DNA of 64,000 nt, from NCBI GenBank assembly GCA_033557465.1, contig CM066033.1:17361080-17425079 (forward strand), written 5' to 3'. A program made the position numbers and the translations under genes. This stretch comes from Ichthyophis bannanicus. Lineage: Eukaryota; Chordata; Amphibia; Gymnophiona; Ichthyophiidae. This document shows, in pieces, positions 57,486 to 64,000 of this stretch; within the stretch, counting starts at the first letter, position 1, and every line of letters starts with the position of its first letter. The notes below the pieces were generated by a model that searched no databases, was not told where the DNA came from, and saw only the letters and a program-made list of their open reading frames with translations.

Positions 57486-59594
57486 TTATACTAAGGTCAA
57501 AGGATTTTGATTATATCCAAAAGGTTTAGGTTGGTATAAGGCCATAATCTTAGTTGCGGTCTTCCGCTCAACTGTACTTTCAATAGCACTATGAATAGAA
57601 CGCATACAACATGGGCTTATGCATGGCAATAAGAATACTACAGCGACAATTATTAGTACTAATATAAGAAAAGTCTTAAGTCCTCCTATCCATGAGAAAA
57701 GACCAGCGAACCAATTAGGAAATTTTAGTCCATGCCAAGTCTGTACTGGCACGTAAGCTTGTTTTCGCATATTTTCTGCAATCTCTTCAACTACTTGACC
57801 TTTATCATCTATTTTCAAACAACAATTGGTTAAATTCAGCTTACCATATACTCCTCCTTCAGCTGCTAATAGATAATCTAGCGCTAAGCGATTCTGATAT
57901 ATGGCAGTGCGCATTTGGGTGCTCTGTCTAGCTAAAAGTGTGAGAGCTTGGCTAGTTTCATTGGTTATTATTTCAACTACTGCTTGTAGGCGGATAATAC
58001 GATTAATCATATAAACTGGTGTCCGATAGCCCCACATGCCATCATCATTCCAAGTGGCAGGTCCATAATATTCAATAATTCTTTCTGGTGGCCAATCATC
58101 ACCTTGCCACTTTTCCCATTTGCCTACTTGGAGGGGTGCTCTCTTCTGTCTCAGTGCTCTCTTGTGTCTGTGATCAGTAGTGTACATTGGGTACCCTAAT
58201 TGTTCTCCATGTTCTGTGTTTAAGAGAAAGAAAGAAGGTCTGATGGTCCCCAAGACACATGCTCCTCCCCAGTGTATAGGGAGTCTGGCATATGCTCGAT
58301 TTCCACAGATCCAATATAGGCCAGGTGGGGCTTGCCATGCATGGGGTTTGGCAAGATTATTCCATAGATCAGCCAGCTCAGGGAATTTCGCTAACGGATT
58401 AGGGGGTTCAGGTTCTTTATTTCCTGACCACCAAGACGTCTTTTTTGTGGTGTCATTATAGAACTTCTGGCTAAGACAGACCAGCTGTCCCACATGTAAA
58501 TTGAACTGAGGTCCAGTTCTGGCATAACAAAGACGTCCAACTATTGAGTGTGCTAACACCCATTCGCTGGTAGTCTTGTGTAGTTCAGTGTGATTATAAG
58601 TCATAGAATAGTTTAATTCTTGGGCTTCCCATGGCCACTGGTCACCCATTTGTGTCCCACCACAAAAGTAACAATCTGAAATGTTGAGACTAGATACTAC
58701 TGCTCCAGCTAATTCTAAAAATAAATTCTGAGAGGGATGGGGAATATCAAACTTATTTATATGCATGGTCTCATAGAAAGTGTTGTGGATGTGGTATCTA
58801 GATGATCTATGTGCTTGGGTGTTCAATTTTATGTACACTATGGTTCCTGGATCTGATCCAGAACCTGCAATACGTAGGCCAAATTTATATCCTTGTTTCC
58901 ACTTACTGGGATAGCCTATGAACAACTCTAATGGGTTACAGGCACCTTTCTTGCAATTCTTTTGTATATCCTTCACATATGGCTTTGTTAGGGAAGCCAT
59001 CCGGTTGTCTCTAGTATTTTCTATCATACCAGTTTTCCAAGTGGCATAGAAAACGCATGCCCACTTTGGACAATAGTAATCTGCAATTGGGGCGGTGCTA
59101 TATTCATTGGCTAGAACTCTTTTACCTGTACACTCTCCCCATCCAGTAGTCCCCTCTGGACACATATATTTATCATTCTGTGAGTAAGTCTTTTCCCAAT
59201 CACCACATTTGGAATGACTATCTCTATTGATGGCATCACAGGCATCAAAATACAAGAAAGCGTACTGGTCAGGATCTTTGAGTGGGGGTGTAGCATTAAG
59301 CAAAGGTCCATCTGCATCATTCCATCGTATTTCCAAAGTATAATAGGATGGGTTCTGATGAGGGTTAAAGCATACTTTAGATTTACCTTTAGTACACACA
59401 TTCAGTTCAGTGGTGTTGTAAGTACACCTAGTTACTTTTCCAGTGCAGGTATAGTAAGAATGATAAAGCAAAGTCTGCGTTACTTTCGTTCCAGTCCGAG
59501 TGGAAGTAATGCAAGCAGTGCATGGAGGCAAGGCATGAGTCAGTTCAAAGCCTCCAAAACAGGCAACCAGGGCCAAATAAAGGCAAAGATGCAT
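57486..59594 (-). CDS. env: ERV2 envelope glycoprotein, intact 702-codon frame
   Basis: Full-length open frame with no stop or frameshift. Signal peptide at residues 1-21, then SU with about 20 cysteines, a CYFC (CxxC) pair at 308-311, several N-glycosylation sites (NTT, NIS, NYS, NHT, NDT) and a conserved PPGLYWICG block at 423-431. A furin-type RQKR is at 482-485. TM has about 217 residues: a QNRLALDYLLA segment at 567-577 resembling the immunosuppressive region, NLTNCC at 587-592, and a membrane anchor at about 641-659 followed by 43 cytoplasmic residues. A single or paired Cys usually lies shortly before CC; here Tyr-583 and Gly-584 occupy that place. No hydrophobic fusion peptide follows RQKR directly. 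Retroviral Env mediates receptor binding and fusion; whether this one is expressed cannot be told from DNA. Confidence 0.93.
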   Translation of the reverse strand: MHLCLYLALVACFGGFELTHALPPCTACITSTRTGTKVTQTLLYHSYYTCTGKVTRCTYNTTELNVCTKGKSKVCFNPHQNPSYYTLEIRWNDADGPLLNATPPLKDPDQYAFLYFDACDAINRDSHSKCGDWEKTYSQNDKYMCPEGTTGWGECTGKRVLANEYSTAPIADYYCPKWACVFYATWKTGMIENTRDNRMASLTKPYVKDIQKNCKKGACNPLELFIGYPSKWKQGYKFGLRIAGSGSDPGTIVYIKLNTQAHRSSRYHIHNTFYETMHINKFDIPHPSQNLFLELAGAVVSSLNISDCYFCGGTQMGDQWPWEAQELNYSMTYNHTELHKTTSEWVLAHSIVGRLCYARTGPQFNLHVGQLVCLSQKFYNDTTKKTSWWSGNKEPEPPNPLAKFPELADLWNNLAKPHAWQAPPGLYWICGNRAYARLPIHWGGACVLGTIRPSFFLLNTEHGEQLGYPMYTTDHRHKRALRQKRAPLQVGKWEKWQGDDWPPERIIEYYGPATWNDDGMWGYRTPVYMINRIIRLQAVVEIITNETSQALTLLARQSTQMRTAIYQNRLALDYLLAAEGGVYGKLNLTNCCLKIDDKGQVVEEIAENMRKQAYVPVQTWHGLKFPNWFAGLFSWIGGLKTFLILVLIIVAVVFLLPCISPCCMRSIHSAIESTVERKTATKIMALYQPKPFGYNQNPLTLV

Positions 59595-59895
59595 GTTGAT
59601 TGGAGTTCTTCTGAATCCTCAGCTTGCAAATCTTGACCTCGACGTTCTTTTCTTCGTCCCGTTTGCTAATAAAGCAATTCAACGGGTGCTGAGTGTTGAT
59701 TGAAGATCCTCAAGTTGTTTATCATTCATTGACCAACTTATCAGTCTTAGTGGGTTCTGAAATATGGCAATAATGTAGTAGCAAGGCAATGTGTAAAATT
59801 ACACATATGAGGTTCGTTGAAACTAACTCTTGCTGTATGAAAACAGCAATCCTCTTCGAAAAACTTGGCTACTGCAAAGCACTGTGATAAAGTGT
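59595..59895 (-). other. ERV2 pol-env junction
   Basis: About 300 bases between the integrase stop and env, expected to hold the env splice acceptor. No open frame of note. Confidence 0.5.
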
Positions 59896-60683
59896 CTAGG
59901 CTGCTGGTTGCCATCTCAAAGTAACTCGCAAAGGTGCATCAGGATGCTGCTCTGCTGTCCACTGCTCGGGTTCTGGATCAGTTGCGGGCTTGACTCTGCT
60001 GTGGTGGATCCAGGCATCGATCTCCGCTACCTTTACTGCAGTTGGGGTAGACAGGATGACTGTGTATGGTCCCTTCCAGTGGGGTTCCAGCGGTGTCTTC
60101 TTCCAGTCTTTGATCCACACCTAGGTACCAGGCTGGTAGGGATGCAGGGGTTCTGTCAAGTTGATAGGTAACTGGTCCTGGATCCACGTATGGAGAGGCT
60201 GCAGAACAAAACTAAGAGCTAGAAGTTCTTGCCTGGTTATTTCTGAACCAATCTGGGCTAGACTTCCTTTAATTCCCTGCACTATTGGTGGGGGTTTACC
60301 ATATAAAACTTCAAAAGGGGAAAATCCTGTTGACTTCACAGGAGCTGAACGTATTCTAAGTAAAGCTATTGGGAGCACTTGGGGCCATTTCAGGCGAGTC
60401 TCCTGACAAAGCTTAGACATCTGGGCTTTTAAGGTACGATTCATTCGCTCAACTTTCCCTGAACTCTGAGGTCTGTATGCAGTGTGAAGTTTCCATTGTA
60501 TCTGCAAGGCTTTTGCTAACTGTTGAGTAATCTGAGAGACAAATGAGGGTCCATTATCTGACCCTATTACTGATGGAATTCCAAATCTAGGGATAATCTC
60601 TCTCAACAAAACTTTGGTGACTTCTCTGGCTTTCTCAGTTCTGGTTGGGAAGGCTTCCACCCACCCGGAGAAAGTACAAACTA
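59896..60683 (-). pseudogene. pol: ERV2 integrase, 5'-truncated
   Basis: Minus frame 60660-60121 encodes the second half of the integrase core: GSDNGPSFVSQ with the second catalytic Asp, and SGKVERMN with Glu, plus LYGKPPPIVQG. An in-frame TAG at 60123-60121 precedes the C-terminal domain (60120-59896) with [11 protein letters not shown]. The first catalytic Asp and everything upstream are cut off by the LINE at 60684. Orthologous in sequence to ERV1 integrase, so ERV1 and ERV2 belong to one family. Confidence 0.92.
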
Positions 60684-60689
60684 ATGTTG

Positions 60690-61873
60690 TTAAGTGCCGT
60701 CGAGTCGGAGTCGACTCATGGTGACCCTCTGGATAGCTATCCTAAATTGTGTTCGGTCTTCAGTCAGGCGGCTCATTGTTGAAAGACTGGTACCCGTAGC
60801 TGCTGTTATTGTAGCGATCCATCTCATTGCTGGCCTTCCTCTTTTGCGTTGACCTTCTATCTTGCCAAGCATGATGTCTTTCTCTAATGATCTCTCTCTT
60901 CGCATGATGTGTCCGAAGTATGAAAGTCGAAGTCTTGTCATCTGAGCTTCTAAAGAAAGCTTAAGTTTGATCTCCTCTAGTACCGACTGGTTTGTTCTTC
61001 GGGCAGTCCATGGTATACACAGTATTCGCCGCCAGCACCATAATTCCAAGGCATCAATTTTCTTCCTGTCTGTCTTTTTCACTGTCCAGCTTTCACATCC
61101 ATATGATGTTATTGAAAATACCATGGCTTGAACAAGTCGAATCTTTGTATGGAGAGAGACATCTCTGCTCTTGAGAATCTTATCTAGGTCTTTCATAGCC
61201 ATTCTGCCAAGAGCAATGCGTCGTCTGATTTCTTGACTGCTTTTTGCTTCTTTATTGATAGTTGATCCAAGTAGGTTAAAGTTGTTCACGATTTCAATTT
61301 CTTCTCCTTCAACGATGAACCTGTTGATTATGCCAGTTGTCATGATCTTTGTCTTCTTTACATTAAGGTGCAGGCCCATTTTGAGACTATGTTCTTTGAT
61401 TGTGAGAAGCAAATGTTTCAGATCATCTTCACTTTCAGCCAGTAATGTGGTATCATCAGCATAGCGAAGGTTGTTGATGAGTCTTCCACCAATCTTCACA
61501 CCTCTGTTGTCTTCATACAGTCCTGCTTCTCTGATGATTGTTCTGCATATAAATTAAACAGGTAGGGAGAAAGTATGCAGCCTTGTCTTACACCTTTGCT
61601 TATTTTAAACCATTCTGTTTCTCCTTGTTCCGTTCGAACTGTTGCTTCTTGATCAATGTACAGATTGCGCAAGAGAACGATCAGGTGTTCTGGTATACCC
61701 ATGCTTCTTAATGTGGCCCAGAGTTTCTCATGGTTTACACAGTCAAAAGCCTTGCTATAGTCGATAAAGCACAAATAGATATCCTTTTGGTATTCTTTAG
61801 TCTTTTCAAGGATCCATCTCACATCCGCAATGATGTCTCTCGTTCCTCGCCCTTTCCTGAACCCTGCTTGCAC
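60690..61873 (-). pseudogene. RTE LINE ORF2, RT catalytic and C-terminal part
   Basis: First piece (61873-61496): QAGFRKGRGTRDIIADVRW, DYSKAFDCVNHEKLW and GVRQGCILSPYLFNLY. Second piece (61499-60690): catalytic LRYADDTTLLAES, YGCESWTVKKTD, LWCWRRILCIPWTARRTNQS and LSYFGHIMRRE, typical of RTE C-termini. A one-base deletion near 61548 separates them. Confidence 0.9.
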
Positions 61874-61909
61874 TTCAGGTAGTTCTTGTTCTAGGTATGG
61901 CTGTAGTCT

Positions 61910-63877
61910 CTATTGAATAATCTTCAGTAGAATCTTGCTGGCATGTGGGATCAGAGCGATTGTGCGATAATTTCCACAGTCAGTTGGATCACCTTTCTTT
62001 AGTATTGGTATAAACACAGATCTTTTCCAGTCAGTTGGCCATGATGTTGTCTTCCATATTTCTTGGCAGAGCCTTGTAAGTACGGTAACAGCTGCATCAG
62101 ATTGCTGCAATACTTCTATGGGAATGCTATCAATGCCTGGTGCTTTGTTCTTTGATAAGGCTTTCAATGCTGCTTCAACTTCTTCTTTCATCACCAATGG
62201 TTCCTGATCATAAGGTATAGGTTGAAACGGCTGTTGGTCCACTTGATCTTTATCATATAAAAACTCTGTATATTCCTTCCACCTTTTCTTGATCTTCTCA
62301 GCATCATTCAACATAGAACCTTGAGCATCTTGTAACATTCCAATTCGAGGCTGAAACTTTTTCTTTAACTCTCGCAGCTTTAGGAAAGCCGATCTTGTTC
62401 TTCCTCTAATAGTTTCTGCTTCTATTTCCTTGCAAGTGTCATTGTAGTACTTTTCCTTGTCCTGTCTTGCTGCACGTTGGAAATCTCTGAGTTCTGCGAT
62501 TGTCTTTCTTTCTCCTTTGGCTCTAGCTTCTCTGCGTTTCTGGGCAATTTTCAGAGTTTCTTCCATCATCCATTTTGGCCGTTTTTGCTTTTTCACCTTT
62601 TGTAGAGACTTCTCGCTTTCTTCCAGCACAACCTTCTTGATGTCATTCCATAACTCTTCCGGAGCTCTGTCATTTGTATCTAAAGCAGCAAATCGATTTT
62701 GCAGGCAGTCTTTAAATTCCAGTGGTATATTCTCAAGGTCATATTTTGCTGCATTCATGAGTGGTTTGCTCTTTTTCAACTTTAGCTTGAGTTTGCATAC
62801 TAGTAGTTGATGATCTGTACCACAGTCAGCTCCAGGTTTTGTCTTTGTTGACGTTACAGAGCTTTTCCATCGTTGACTTCCACAGATGTAGTCAATTTGA
62901 TTTTTATACAATCCATTGGGTGAAGTCCATGTGTACAGTCGCCGCTTGTGTTGCTGGAAGAAGGTGTTAGAATTCTGCAAGACCAATGATCTATTCATCT
63001 CAATCAATCTTTCTCCAGCTTCATTTCTGTTGCCAAGTCCATATTTTCCAACTACTTTGCCTTCTTCTTTGTTGCCAACTTTTGCGTTCCAGTCACCCAT
63101 GACTATCAGGATATCCTGTTTGCATGTTCTGTCAATTTCAGCTTGTACTTGTTCATAGAACTCTTCAATTTCATTCTCTTCTGCAGCTGTTGTTGGGGCA
63201 TATACTTGAATTATAGTTGTGTTGATAGGCAATCCTCGTAGACGAATAGAGATTAAGCGTTCGCTGACTGCATTGTATTTCATTACAGTTCTTGCAAGTT
63301 TCTTCTTTATTATAAATGCAACACCATTTCTTCTTTGTCTTTCATTTCCAGCATAGTAGACCATGTGATCATCTGATGCAAAGTGCCCGATGCCAGTCCA
63401 TTTCAGTTCACTGACACCCAACAGATCAAGTTTTACACGTTCCATTTCATTCTTGACCACCTCCAACTTCCCTTGGTTCATGCTTCGTACGTTCCATGTT
63501 CCAATGTGTAAGACATCTTTACAGCTTCTGACTCTCATTTCATGCGCAGCTACATCAGCAGTCAGACTTCCCGAGGGCTTTGATCCAACCACATCATAAA
63601 TGCTGGCTTTACTCTGAAAAGTCTTCAGCTCTTCCCCAGTAGCTAGTTGAGTGCCTTCCGACCTGGGAGTCTCATCTTCCAGCACCATAGCACAATTTGT
63701 TTTGTTGTAACTATCCATTGGGTTTTCATGGCAAGATGCAGAAGTAGATTGCCGGGCCTTCCTTCCGCGCAGTTTAAGTTTGGTGTTGTTGCCGTTGTCA
63801 CAGAAATGTGATCCTCCGCCGTCAACACTATCCCATTCTGCTGCTGCCCAGATGGGTGGTTTGTCTTCGTCTGGCAC
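61910..63877 (-). pseudogene. RTE LINE ORF2, endonuclease and RT N-terminal half
   Basis: An N-terminal extension of about 120 residues leads into an apurinic endonuclease domain: LHIGTWNVRSMNQGKLE near residue 122, VSELKWTGIGH with catalytic Glu, IQVYAPTTAAEENE, VMGDWNAKVG, and TDHQLLVCKLK with the Asp-His pair. A basic linker follows, and RT motifs begin with NKAPGIDSIPIEVLQQ and CGNYRTIALIPHASK. The frame ends at a frameshift-induced stop. Confidence 0.92.
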
Positions 63878-64000
63878 CTCAGCTGAGACCTGTCCATCTT
63901 GGGAGACCCTGCCAGTAGTTAAACTACCGATAGTTTAGCTCTCAGCATCACTGATGCACGCAAGCCCTCACAGCACGACAAGCTGCAAACCAAACTAATA

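Larger units (their letters stand above)
60684..64000 (-). mobile_element. RTE/BovB-like LINE, nearly complete
   Basis: Runs from beyond the window start of the element (64000) to a 3' end GCCGTCGAGTCGGAGTCG (plus sense) at 60684, inserted in ERV2 integrase. ORF2 is almost continuous: 61910-63877 (655 codons), then 61496-61873, then 60690-61499, separated by single-base frameshifts near 61914 and 61548. It is thus inactive but young. 63878-64000 looks like 5' UTR. Confidence 0.9.

Noticed and set aside
1..64000. CRISPR array, phage or bacterial defence system
   Set aside because: No regular spaced repeats or prokaryotic genes; all content is vertebrate transposons, retroviruses and KRAB-type exons.

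Overview
This is a gene-poor, transposon-saturated piece of a vertebrate nuclear genome. I favour an amphibian, most likely a caecilian. The reasons are a KRAB-type exon series of the kind I associate with caecilian zinc-finger genes, abundant DIRS1-like tyrosine-recombinase retrotransposons, CR1, L2-like and RTE-type LINEs, many hAT elements with 8-base target duplications, and gammaretrovirus-like ERVs. The species call is inference; a turtle or other amphibian is the main alternative. There is no bacterial-style gene organisation, CRISPR or operon.

Large-scale layout: the window is dominated by an inverted duplication. Positions 1-11679 reappear in reverse complement at about 36371-47000, separated by a spacer of about 24.7 kb. 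Both arms carry a decayed DIRS gag, an L2-like LINE remnant, a MIR-like SINE and three KRAB-type exons (minus strand in the left arm, plus strand in the right). Each arm also has private insertions whose empty sites can be read in the other arm: a putative solo LTR (2489-4199) and an L2-like LINE (9521-11056) in the left, and a hAT element (36881-39219) and a SINE (46209-46494) in the right.

Spacer: 11680-22382 is a complete but decayed minus-strand provirus (ERV1). It has two LTRs, an Arg-type primer site, gag, an in-frame stop before pro-pol, RT with YIDD, RNase H, a DD35E integrase, and an env that has lost its middle and TM. An LTR-ended fragment of a related retrovirus sits inside its RNase H. 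Next comes a minus-strand LINE (22935-30252) split by two hAT elements, a CR1 3' end, a DIRS gag remnant, and a repeat region with long VNTRs up to 36370.

Right flank: beyond the right arm lie an old CR1 (47541-51316), a partial hAT-like repeat related to the one at 33 kb, a DIRS RT/RNase H/recombinase remnant (52985-55212), a head-to-head mariner relic and an L2-like LINE. A second minus-strand provirus (ERV2, 56971-60683) follows; its 702-codon env is fully open. ERV2 is cut through integrase by an almost complete RTE-type LINE that runs off the window.

The most interesting items are the intact ERV2 env, the inverted duplication whose inner edge falls at an ERV1 LTR, the LTR-capped nested pol fragment, and the orphan KRAB exons. 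No undescribed cellular gene system was found.
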